Assembly (NCBI GenBank): GCA_963573305.1
Contig: OY754329.1
Span: 66,027,084 to 66,091,083 of the forward strand
Source: Pyrrhosoma nymphula
Lineage: Eukaryota; Arthropoda; Insecta; Odonata; Coenagrionidae
DNA: 64,000 bases
Direction of reading: 5' to 3'
Below the pieces are notes generated by a model. It saw only the letters and a list, made by a program, of their open reading frames with translations. It was not told the DNA's origin and made no database searches. The position numbers and the translations under genes are program-made. Below, piece after piece: positions 24,011-35,259 of the stretch. Position 1 is the first letter of the stretch. The number at the start of each line of letters is the position of its first letter.

Positions 24011-26130
24011 CTCCAAAAAACATTGTAAAATTCACCGACTTGTCCCATGTCATTGCAAAATGCTCAAATGTTATGTCACTTCAAAATTTTCAATATGCGC
24101 AAACGCAATGCTCAATTCACACCAACCTTCTCGGTCCTTATGGTTTTTCATCTAATAATTTAGACGGGATTTTCCTATGGATTTCGAACACTATCAGCGC
24201 GTTTTGATCCAGCTTTGTTGCGATCGCAAACCTTGTCGTGAAACGCGTTGCATCGCCTTCTCAGGATAAACGCAGTCATGTTGGCAGCGATTTCTACCAT
24301 CTGAAGTCCTTTACTCTCCTCTCTTTATCCTAGCCATTCCAAATTAGCTCTTTCCTCCTTGATGTCATTCTTTGCGCAGGCGAATGACACCGTATTTCGA
24401 TACCACTACAATTCTCAACTCGCTCCTACCAGTTAAAGCAATGCGAAAAATATGCATACATTATCCTTTTTGGAGCAAACTTATTTTTTTAAAGATATCC
24501 ATGCCTTCGAACGGTGTTCGAGTGACATCTATCGGTGACTGAGCGAGGCACTTAAGGGTGGGGCAGGTGAGGTGGGGTAGTGGATATGGATCCGGAAAAA
24601 GGTCGAAGTCGTGATTGACGTCACTTCCCTCGAGGGTTTATGTCCTGAAACATTTATCCTAAAGTGCTCTCTTCTCACCCTTCATCGCCTAATGTCAGTG
24701 GTTACCTCAAAATCTCAGGCATCTCAAATGGCTGCTATGAATACACTACACGATCGGAGTGCAACAGAATGATCGTAGATAAATATTCCTTCTTAATTTA
24801 CCCGTCATTGTTGATACCTTATAAACAATTTACGAGGGATATATAGTTATTGAGTACCTTGATTTCCATTTTCTTTGGATCATTCCAATCTTTATGCTTC
24901 AGTTCTCTCTTTTCTGTATGGGCGACCGCAAAGGCTTATTCAATGTTCCATTAAAAGGTAAAAATGTTAATTTGCGAATTACGAGTGGCTGAAGTAAAAA
25001 AGGGAATTAGAACATTAAGTGGAAGTATTCATGCTTGAAATAAAAGATATAGCTATCCGGTAACCCGAGTTCGAAACAGATACTCAAAGTGATTTAAAAA
25101 ATTTTTTTATGATAAGTGAATCGGAAATGAATTGGTTTTTTAAAGTGCCGCGACACTGTTGACCGTAGATATATCTTTAATAGTACTTTGAAGTTATTTA
25201 ATCCTTGACGAAGGACGACAAATATTCTGCCAGTGTATGCTTACTAAATAAGAATACCTGAATGCTTATTTAAAAAACGTGTGAACAATGCTATTACGGC
25301 TATTTGATGGCGCATAAAGAAGTTATTTTTCAATTTATAATAACGAAAATCTTATTTTTTAACCACAGCAAATGTATAACACGGTTTTTGTCAACTTGTG
25401 AACAAATTTTCGATAAAGTTAGCTAACAAGCATGGTGCAGTATAGACCTAAAGTTTTTCATGTAAATGGCTTATAATACTGCAAATAGTTAAAATAAATA
25501 CACAAATCGATTCTTACCTTATAACCACCAAATTCATTTACGCGTACAAATTAATTCATCATAGAAAATTAAAAGAAACATCACATATCGTACCTAATGT
25601 TATGTTCGTTATCCACGTATTTCATAATTTTTTTAAAGTACATACTGTATAATTGGTCACTCCATTGAAATATTTCTAATCCATTTACTTGAATTTAAAA
25701 TATTTCAAAGTAAATTATAGAATTTACTTTTTATTTTGGTAGTAAATTCACTGAAATATATTTATCTGGAAAATGAAAAGACAAAAATTTCTGAAGGGCT
25801 GCTGAGAACCAACTTCATCCGAATGGCAGTGACAGTTGTATACTAGAGGAGACAAAGTCCAATGGAAAAGGAGGAAGGATCCCAGATTACAATTGCATGC
25901 ATACTGCAACTTTAAAGAAACTTTGCTAAGAACTGAACCTGAACAGCTAATAATTCGCTACATTCTCAACTCTTTCCGGCCTCAGTGTCCTCAGTTGCCT
26001 CAGTTGTCAAATGACTTAGGTGTAGAGTCCTCGCATGCTAACCTAAAGGTCGCAGGTTTGATTGTTGCCTGGGTATATTTTCTTCCATTCATGACATGGG
26101 TATTTATATAAGATGTTAGATTTTACTGTA
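24010..26130. other. Intergenic DNA, nothing certain
   Basis: A third TGACGTCAC lies at 24617-24625 beside a GC-richer patch (24520-24660). GTGAAACGCGTTG at 24239-24251 matches part of the Penelope-type terminus at 5724-5736 but lacks the upstream ribozyme core. The rest is AT-rich with no supported gene. Confidence 0.4.
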
Positions 26131-26136
26131 AGATAG

Positions 26137-26993
26137 GAATAAACAGTTCAAACAAACTCTTCTTGGGCTCTCCACCGGTTCAAAGTATTCGTAGCTGCCG
26201 ACGTTTCGAGAGACGACTCGTCACTTATTCTCAAGGAAATTTCGCAAATCGTATATTTTAGATACAACATAAAAGCTGTAAGATTTAAGGCTTTCCCGGT
26301 AAATGATTTTAATGTAGAGTATTCGGGTTTCCGTAGGAGTGACGTCGTTGCAGCTCAACAGCATCACCCGGATGGAAACCCGAGAACTTGTCTTAAAAGT
26401 TGTCCACAAGCCTAAACTTAGACACAGAAGTCTATCTGGTGACAGCGATGGACCCGATCGGCCTTGTGACTCCTGGAGCCTATCAAATCCCATGTGAATG
26501 TGGCGAAGTCTACGTGGGTGAGACGGGTAGAATTATTGTCACGAGACTAAGGGAACCCCGCAGATATTTTAGGCATGGTCAACCTGAGAAATTGGCGGTA
26601 GTTGAATACGGCATCAATTTGGACTATAGGATTAAGCAGGACGACACAATTCTTCTTTTGAGTTCTGAAAATTATTGGGATGGACTCACTAAAGAAACCA
26701 TGGAGATTTGGATGGAGAATAGAAATTTCAATCGTGATTCCGGTTATAGTATCAGCAAAGCTTGCAATCAAATTTTGAAAAGGATAAAGAACGCAAGAGC
26801 TAAGCCTCAGCTGATTATAGGCCTCCAGAGTCAAAAATCGCAATTGTAATCGTAATAGCGTAAGTATATATTTTGGCTTAAATTTAAAATTTGCGACATT
26901 ATTGCCTCGTCGAGTCGTCTCTTGAAACGTCGGAAACTATTAATACTTTAAACCGGTGGAGAACCCAAGAGTTTGTACATTTTATTCACTAGG
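26137..26993 (+). mobile_element. Truncated Penelope-like element between inverted termini
   Basis: The left arm (26137-26220) and right arm (26911-26993) are inverted copies. The core is CGAGTCGTCTCTTGAAACGT (26911-26930), followed on both strands by CGG, a TACTTT block, AACCGGTGGAG and a CCCAAGA end. The arms carry a decayed hammerhead-like motif: GAAACGTC is kept, while CTGATGA has changed to TCGTCGA (right) and GTGACGA (left). Between them lies only the C-terminal GIY-YIG region of a Penelope protein; the reverse transcriptase is missing. The termini match the solo fragment at 37672-37760. Confidence 0.85.
26400..26849 (+). CDS. Penelope-type GIY-YIG endonuclease fragment
   Basis: The 149-codon frame is recognisable from about residue 18. 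DPIGLVTPGAYQIPCECG and VYVGETGR correspond to the GIY-YIG segment of Penelope-like elements, with the Cys-rich CECG linker. An Arg-containing helix follows (TRLREPRRYFRHGQPEKLAV), then EYGINLDYRI, and an SENYWDGLTKETMEIW block with the Glu expected near the active site. In full elements this domain nicks target DNA and sits C-terminal to a reverse transcriptase, which is absent here. The reading frame is still open over the conserved part, so decay is moderate. The ATG is probably not a genuine start, since upstream sequence continues the homology in another frame. Confidence 0.8.
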   Translation: MSTSLNLDTEVYLVTAMDPIGLVTPGAYQIPCECGEVYVGETGRIIVTRLREPRRYFRHGQPEKLAVVEYGINLDYRIKQDDTILLLSSENYWDGLTKETMEIWMENRNFNRDSGYSISKACNQILKRIKNARAKPQLIIGLQSQKSQL

Positions 26994-26999
26994 AAAGTG

Positions 27000-29500
27000 A
27001 TAGTTCTAATTCACGTATTATCACTGTTTAGTTTTATTCTTCAGCAGTTTTCCGGTTCCTCGCCATTGTAATATTGACTTTCTTTCTGCCCGTAAAATTT
27101 TGTGAACAAGATATTTGAAAATATTGTTTTCATGTAATGACCACCGTTTGTTTATTGTAACCCTTTTAAAACTATGATCGGAAACCTAGTCATTCTTGTT
27201 CAAATTTAAAACTTCCGTTTATATATCAGTCATATGCTTAAATCCGCCAAGAAATCACAATTTTTATTTTTAAATACTTAGATCATAGTTCAAACTATGA
27301 ATGCATTTGATGGTTTCAGATGTGACTTCATGAAAGTGTCTAATATCCATAGTTAGAACAAAACCTTGTTCTTTTCCACACTTTATTAATATATAAGTTT
27401 AGCCATAAGATGCCTTATCATGGCGAAACCAATGGCAGATAAAGCAAAGTAAAGGATAAATTAAAATGTTTACAAATAGAGTGAATAATAAACTTTAAAC
27501 TTCATTGGCAAAAGATAAAAAGCGATGGCATTTTACATTAGATAATTATATTATATTCTGCAAATATTTTAAACAGCTTAACAATATATCCTGCGTTCCT
27601 TTCAAGGGTATCACAGTAATAAGCGCCTCAAATGTGATCTTAAGCCCTTATATTCTTCCTCACCCCATTAGAACTTACAAAGAGTTCTACAAAAGATTAT
27701 CCTAAATGGATCCCACCATTTTCAACTTCTTAGCCCACTTCTGGCTTTTATCAGTCTGACCCTGCGACCTACTCCCGTTTTCCACAACTTTTCCATCTTG
27801 CGCATTTTCTATCCAAAGCAGTTTTTCCATTTATATTTTTTTCAACCTCATATTTCAATACACTTCAGACGTCTTAAGCTTAAATGTTCTGACCCAAAAA
27901 CGCCACATTTGATTCTCACGTCATTTTTTTATTTATCTCTTCACACCATATCCTAGCAATCAATTTTCTCCTAGTTCTCAAGGCGTCCCTGCCTACAGAA
28001 TCCATTTTGCCGTTTCAATCACTGTGTTAGCTTAGAAACAGAACTTAGCTTAGAACTTAGGTTGGTAAACAAATTATGTGATGGATTCCGCAGAATCTTA
28101 AGAGCACTGAAAAACAAAAAAATTAACTTGATTTCCATTTTTAACAAAGAATTAAAGCCTTATTTTCATTCTCTGGAGAGATTCATACACAGCACATTAT
28201 TATAGGCTACTGTGGTTCTAATACTTCACATTAGATTTGATACAAGTCTTCTCAGGGTTAAATTATTAAAACAAATAGTACCTGGTAAATGCGTCAACGT
28301 CGATTAAAAGAAAATATATTTCTTACAGAAGGAGATGAACTTGGGCGTATTCAATACGTATTCTTGGAATATCTCACTACGGTGGAGTATTGATAAAGTG
28401 GTTTTTGATTAGTAAATAAGTAGCTTGTTGATGAATGTTGTTTCTTCTAGCACAGTTCCATTTTTAATAGATGCTTTGTGAACGCTGGCCCAAATCTATA
28501 CAACGCATAATCACAAGTTTTAAAAAGCCGGCAAAATGTAGTCGCATTCCAATGAAAATATAAGGTTTTACTTTTTTCAATTGTGACTCATAAATTCTTC
28601 TTTAAGGTGAATTTTTTTAACGGTAGGGACGATAAGGTTTTGTCTCGCAAGTAGGCGCGTGAAGGTCTGGCAGAACCCTATCATTTACGTTAAATTAATA
28701 AATAATTTTAATATTTTCAGAACTTATTTTACTCTAGTATTGTATCAATATACCATTTTTAAACATAAGTACAATTTATGCATCAAAACCGATTAAATTT
28801 ACCTTAAAAATCATAATTTCCCTAAATGTCCGCATTTGTGCATATAATTTCGTGGAATTCTAGTATCTTGCATGCAATAACATAATAAATCAATTTTTTC
28901 TGTTCCAGCAAAAATTAGTTTCTAGACACATTGGATAAGAGATTATTTTGTGAATCTGGTCCTCATTAGTTATAATATGGGAATTACAGCATATGAGCTC
29001 CATGGTGAGAACTTTCAACGTTACTAGGTGCGCGGGATCACTGCGTACCGCATTTAGTAAAATTTTTAAGTAAAATTGAATTTATTAAACATTAAAAATA
29101 TTTTTATTTGTTATGGGTGAATATGACGTTTCTCTGAGGTGCTGGAGAATTTTAAAAAAATTATCGCTGAGTCAAAATACTTGAACCAAATTGAGAGTTT
29201 ATATAATATCAATTGTGCAAGTCTTTTTCGTGCATCGGCAAATCATTGTTTTTAAATCCCAAAAGTCCATTTTGATTAATTTACGTTACGCATTATTTAT
29301 TTTTTTTACATTTTTCACTCATGCTAGCTTCCCTTCAGGCTTAAATTTTTCGAAGCTACCTAGAGCACAGTTTGCAAATTTGTTTGCTGCCATTGCACAT
29401 GCATAAAAGTATATATTTCTACATGAGCAACTAATAGTGATCTATCTATTACTTTTCACACATTCCTCACTAGCAAAAGTTAAGAAAATTAATTTTCCGA
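27000..29500. other. AT-rich intergenic DNA
   Basis: No gene, RNA or recognised repeat. Frames at 27505-27705 and 29191-29406 are short with unremarkable translations. Confidence 0.5.
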
Positions 29501-29504
29501 ACAA

Positions 29505-30290
29505 AATTCATGCCTATAGGGGGGGGGGAGGGAAATTGCCTCACAACACCCCCCATGAATGACGGCCGAGGATTGGAACACATCGACGCCCCCTGTGGTT
29601 CGTGCCGAAAAGGAAAACATTCTCCTGCCCGTTGTATACCTAAGGCAGAACTCCTCCTCACGACCCTTCCAGCCCTCTCTCCCTCCCCGCCCGATGAAAT
29701 AAAGGGCCCCCCTCCTGACTCACTGCAGGAAGAGTTTGCTCGCCTCGATGTGCCGTAACTCTATCGGTGCCCCCCCCCTCCTCCCCAACCATCCCGGCCT
29801 ATCCAAACGCTCACGCGCACATACTAAAGGGTGGGAGGTATGGCGCGGGGGGGGTGGGGGAGCAGCAGCATCCAATATCCTCCACGCCACGCAATACGGC
29901 TTCTCACAAATCTCCCACGACCCTTCTAACCGCCCTCTGGCTTCTGTGTGAAAATCTTCTCCTCTTCCCTACCGGTTCTTCCTAGTCCTCCCTCCCCCCT
30001 CAAAAGGGCTGGTCTGCTTAAAACGATGCGGCATCCTTCAAGCGATCCTCCTCCACCTCATCCTGACGTCCCATCCCTCCAGGGTCACTTCCCACTCCAA
30101 ACCCCAAGTATATCCCGATATGCCCTTTCCCCCCTCTCCTTCCTCCTATTCCCCTTAGACGAGAGAGTATCAGCCACGCGATGGAAACTTCCTCGACGCC
30201 TTCCCAAGCAAAAGGGTTCTTATCGGAAATAGACGCACCTCCAAAACAGATGGGTTGGCATCAATATCTCAATCGCGAGGTTCAACTTTT
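29505..30290. repeat. GC-rich island; right part is repeat R3 copy 1
   Basis: A G10 run at 29520-29529 opens a C-rich island with many overlapping artefactual frames. Its right end (about 30157-30280: ACGAGAGAGTATC, TGGAAACTTCCTCG, CAAAAGGGTTCTTATCGG, then CACCTCCAAAACAGATGGGT) is similar to 32065-32180 in the same orientation. The shared segment identifies a dispersed repeat and suggests that the islands are old repeats rather than exons. Function unknown. Confidence 0.45.
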
Positions 30291-31950
30291 CAACTCAATG
30301 TGAACAGATGAGTGCTTTAACCGGTCCACATTTAACACTGCGCCTTGGAAGTTACACCCGTGGATTACAATAGACAAATCTTAGAAAAAAATAATGCTGA
30401 AAAAATTAATTATACTTGATGATTTCCAAAACAATTATATTTGGTGTGTAAAATCAGCAATAAAAATAACTTTTAGGCTATTTCACTCGGCCAACTTTGG
30501 CAGCAAAACCCTCCGACTCGCTTATAGCGTTCCACCATCACTCCTGCTGAAGAAGAATAAATAATAACTTTTGTTCTACTAAGTAGTCCTTTACTTCAAG
30601 GGCTCTAAAATAAATACGTAAATAAAAAATAAATTTCTTGCTATAAATGGGAACTTGCACTGCGGGAGAACCGGAATAAATTAATCAACATGAAAACTGC
30701 TACAGACTCCATAGTTATACAATAAGGGTTTCCACTACTTCTCGCCTGAAACCGTAAATATAATTTTGATTTTCTCAGAATCTAAAATCAAATGATATTT
30801 CTCGACGCATACCTTTTACGTATTAAACAGAGGTTTTTTACGGGAATTCGCTAATGGGAACACTTTATGATTTATTGATATTTATTTACAAGATATATAT
30901 GAAAACTTGATGCTTATTAGCAACATTCAGCTCAAACAATTTTCCGCAAAAGAGTGAGCCAACAAAGTTTGACAAGCCATCTGATGATCCAGAGAGATTA
31001 ACCCAAAATGTGGTGCAAGTTACCATACCAATTTCATACATTATGATTAAATATATTCCGAAGGAGGGAATGTGAGTATTTAATCCCCGAATTTACTAGG
31101 AAAGGCCTTGTTAACGCTAAAAACAAAGTGCACATTCTGAACCAAATTGGTATGTACAAGCTTAAATGTGGGTAATGTGATGGAGTGTATGTGTGAAAAA
31201 CGGGAAGAAGTTCAAAACTCGAATAAACAAACACAATAGAAGCGTGACAAATAAATAGTTCAAATAATTTTTGCCAGCCACATTTAAGAGACGACATAAA
31301 TATAAATTTCAAGCTATTGTTTTTACATATAAGTGACAAATGTTGTAAACTGAATTTTTGTAGAAATATTTGATAATAGCAGACGAATAATTTCATATAA
31401 TGTGCTAATTTAAAATGAGTTGACCGAATGAAAATGTTCGCAGTTGTTTTTATCTATCGATTCGAAAAATCTATTTTAAAATCTGACATATTCCTCCTAC
31501 CCCACCCCCTAAAACCATAACACTCGTGCTTTCCACATAAGTAACCACTGACCCTGAATCAAAAACAAAACACCCTCCCCTTCCATAATCCTTTATAAAC
31601 CCACCCGCCTCAAGACTCATCCGTAGTATACGAAAAACTCGGAAATTTGTTTTTCTATGTTAACTTAAAATGACGCTTAGGCGTTTAAATCGATTGTAAC
31701 TTAACAACATAAGTGGAAGAGTACAAAGTAATTTCTTTTCACCTTGCTAAACAGAAAAATACCTGAATGTTTCGCCTGCTTCCATCTGTTATCTCAGGAC
31801 TGATATGGTGGAACTTGTACAAGACGAATGAAGAAGTCTTTGCAGTTTTCTATTGTGACGTACATATATTTAATGCAACCGGTTGTAATGATTTGCGTTG
31901 ATTATGACATTAAACATCGAAATCGATCGCATTTAATATTTATCACGATT
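30290..31950. other. AT-rich intergenic DNA
   Basis: The 120-codon minus-strand frame at 31034-31396 has a hydrophobic, low-information translation, no recognised domain and no splice or poly(A) context. It is not called. Nothing else was seen. Confidence 0.45.
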
Positions 31951-31959
31951 GAATTACTG

Positions 31960-32200
31960 CAAAGAATTACTCCCTCGTCGGGAATCCAATTGCCCTTCTC
32001 CATGTCCTCCAGGGCCACTCTCTCTATCAATCCCTCCCTTCTAGTTTTCGCTCCCTTACCATTGACACGAGAGGGTAACCAATTCTCGATATAAACCTCC
32101 TCACTGCCCTTTGATGCAATGGGTTTTATTGGAAGTCGACCCATCTCCAAGTAGATGGATCGACTCCAATTCTCTGTCATAAGGTCCGATACTTCACCTC
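31960..32200. repeat. Repeat R3, copy 2
   Basis: ACGAGAGGGTAACCAATTCT, ATAAACCTCCTCACTGCC, GCAATGGGTTTTATTGG and CATCTCCAAGTAGATGGAT line up with 30157-30280. The open frames on both strands here (88 and 92 codons) follow from base composition and are not conserved in the first copy. Confidence 0.45.
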
Positions 32201-32830
32201 AATTGGATGAAAATGTTATATTAGTCAGTATCAAATGGTGACATCTAAAGATTTTACCTTTAAAGGCCGTTCTGCCATGAAAACAGTTGAATTTCGTAAT
32301 TAAAAGGTGCCCTTGAATCCATATGCACTATAAAATCATACCTTCCCACGCTATTTCGACGTGTATTTCTAAAAGTAGACCTGTGAATGAGGGGTATAAC
32401 TGTAATGCTCGCGACAAGTAGAATATTAGCTTGAGAACGAGAGTGCTCGTTTACGCTTCTTAATGTAGTGCCTATATTCTGTTTATCTAGAGGCTTAATC
32501 AAAGATGATCATTACACTTCGTTGCTGTGGTCGATTAAGGTCATTCAAGGGACACATACGGTAAGATTTAAGATATTTAATTCTGATTCATCCGTCGTCT
32601 AAAACTTGAAAGTTTAGTGTAAAATCAATGTATGCAAGATTTGAGGATTTAGGATGCTATAATTATAAATGTTCATCTCTTGAAGCTAAAAAGAGACTAC
32701 TGAGAAACTTCACGGAGCAACTCGTTCTCCGAATCGTCGGCAGGAATGGAGAGAGAGACCCTGTGGGAAACCCGAAAATTTCCCAACATTTGATAAAGTT
32801 TTCTTTAGTTTTTTATGATTTATATGTGTA

Positions 32831-32882
32831 CATAGTATGTATCCAAAATAATACTATTGTATTATTTTGGATACATACTATG
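32831..32882. repeat. Perfect 23-bp hairpin, 6-base loop
   Basis: CATAGTATGTATCCAAAATA (32831-32850, arm to 32853) is exactly complementary to 32860-32882, with loop CTATTG. The perfect match means a recent origin or strong constraint. Length and shape are compatible with a small foldback element; it is shorter than a typical animal miRNA precursor. Confidence 0.8.
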
Positions 32883-32889
32883 TTAGATG

Positions 32890-35150
32890 CTGGATTCATA
32901 GTTTAGTTACAAAATAGTTGTCGGTTCATAATCATATTTCATCATATTTAATAATACTGCATCAAATCTATAGTAAAGTCAGTATGTTCTTTGAGCTCGT
33001 CTCTGCTTGTAATTATTTTCTTACCTACCACTTCGATGTAATAAATGAGTAGCACGTTAGTTTTAATATGTAAACGAGCGAAAAAGATCATCTTTATTTA
33101 AAGATGCGTGCTTCGGAAACAAAACTAAGTACAAAATAAAGTTACTAGTATTTCACCGTCGGCATAAAGTAAAACATAGTCAATTACGCTAAGTGGCTCC
33201 ATCATGCATTGTAAATACAAAAACAAGGATAAAAAAATAAAAAAGAAAGTTTACGATGCCATATATTTCCTATGTCAACGAATTTTCCCGTTAATTTTAA
33301 ATACCTTGAAATTTATAATTTTTGCTGGGCATAACCAAATGTGCAGAAGTAAAGGTAATGAACGACATCAAGAACATTTAACATTTTTCACAGCATCGTG
33401 AAGTGAGTAATGTTGCGCAGAAGAATTTCATGGCTAAAAGCGGCGTTCCCGCAAACTCTTTCGTCTCTGCAGTTGGGGTAACAAAATACATCTCCGAGTG
33501 ACAGGGACATGAAATGGCGTTCCCTTGGGATACTTCTGTTGATTCGATTAATGTTATCGCAAAGAAAAGAATTCGCAGTCCCTTTCTCACCGTCTTGACG
33601 TAGGTTTATGGCGTCTTTCATTTACCACCCTTCCATACTTTTTTTTACCCGTAAATCTTTGACGCCTTTCACTCGCCTAAGACTATTTTGTAGAGCCTTT
33701 CTCGGGGAAAAGTGTATACCTCCCTGCCGTTAGTTCAGATCTGTTTTCAACGGCAATGTAACATGTGCTGCAACGTTCTTTTAGCACGATGTAAACAGTA
33801 ATATATTGGTATTACTTGGCAAGAGCCATGAGGATGTTAACGTGGGATTAGACTGACTGATTAAAAAGATTGTACCCTACGACAATACCTCGAGCTGGAG
33901 TCGAAGTTTTACGGCCCCACCTACAATAGGTCTCCGTTTTTTATCCCAATCCTTTTCTGGCTATCGCACCAGAGTCACCATATCTCGGAAGTAGGATTGT
34001 TACGAAAAAGTACGCCCTGTGTGTCCGGGAAACGAAAGCAATAAATGCACGAGAACACGGGATAATTTCTCAAACCTTCTCGAAAACACTTATCGTTCCT
34101 CGGTGTTGGCTCCTTTTCCTGTCGGTGATAAAACGTGAAATATTTTCTTCGCATGCAATCCTAGGATTCCGTTCCAAAGCTGGATAGTCAGTCCTCTTCT
34201 TTCATCTCGTCCTTGCATTCCTGGAATTTTCTCTTAAAGATAGAGGGCCTCTCGACGCAGGGGAATTGAACGCACGTAAATATACTCAGAATCAACTTTC
34301 GGTAGATTTAAGCAGCATTTTTTCTCCGGAGAAATAAAACAAAAACATTACGAGATAATTTCGTTATACACTATCATTATATGTTTTCAGTGCTGGTGTT
34401 ATTACACTCTGAGGAAATACTATTAACAAAAGAATACTTTAATGCTATATAAAATATAAAATGAGTGCCCATATTCAAGCTTAGAGAGTAAATACGAGCG
34501 TCTTACCCTGGTATAATAATATTGCATCTATTTCCAAATTTACGTATTCATTTTTATCTGGGAAAAATGATGTAACTATTTAAGAAAGTACTTGGGGTAA
34601 TAAACATCGGTACTTTATTATAAACAATTATATAAATTCCCAACATAGCTAATAAAGGCCGATACTTCCTAACAGGATCTGATTCTATTATAATCATTTA
34701 TCGTAAACTAAATACTAATGATTGAAGCCTAAAATGATAATGATACCTTCAACTAAAACAACTGAATAAAATGGCAGCATTTTTTGGAGTTAATAGAGGA
34801 AGTATGTATTTTCCATTACTTTTTAGTATGCAGATGTCGTAGCGTATCATTTTAACGCACATAAGTATCTTAGCGATTGTCTGAAATATCACTTCAAAAA
34901 GCAGATTTGAATAATCATGCCCTTTTTTGTAAACCCAAAGTTACTCCCATATAGACACTTGTACATGTCAAAATCATAGAAATGAGTTGCAATATGTCAA
35001 CTATCTTTGATAGCGCATACATGATTACAATTAACCAGGAAACCAAACAAAACAGCCAAGCGATCGTTCGTTATTTTAGGACTAAAACTTATTATAGTAC
35101 CGATATACATTAAAAGTATAACTGATTGAAAAATAACCGGTAGTTTCAGG
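32890..35150. other. Intergenic DNA, nothing recognised
   Basis: A moderately GC-richer part (33400-34260) holds short frames on the minus strand but no recognisable protein or repeat. The remainder is AT-rich. Confidence 0.45.
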
Positions 35151-35174
35151 CGTTACTTGGTGGAACCTATTCAT

Positions 35175-35256
35175 TTTATAAATGAAAAACTTAAACTTTG
35201 TCGTTCCAAAACTTAAACTTTGTGGAACCACAAAGTTTAAGTTTTTCATTTATATA
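35175..35256. repeat. Hairpin with nested AAACTTAAACTTTGT repeats
   Basis: The arms TTTATAAATGAAAAACTTAA (35175-35194, to 35201) and its inverse at 35230-35256 enclose a further copy of ACTTAAACTTTGTGG (35211-35225), which can itself pair with 35227-35241. The right arm can therefore fold with either left copy. It looks like a foldback element that has undergone an internal duplication. Confidence 0.75.
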
Positions 35257-35259
35257 ATA

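Noticed and set aside
24236..24256. GTGAAACGCGTTG, part of a Penelope terminus
   Set aside because: Only 13 bases match the unit at 5703-5736 and the CTGANGA box is absent.
31034..31396. 120-codon minus-strand frame
   Set aside because: Hydrophobic low-information translation in AT-rich DNA; no supporting evidence.
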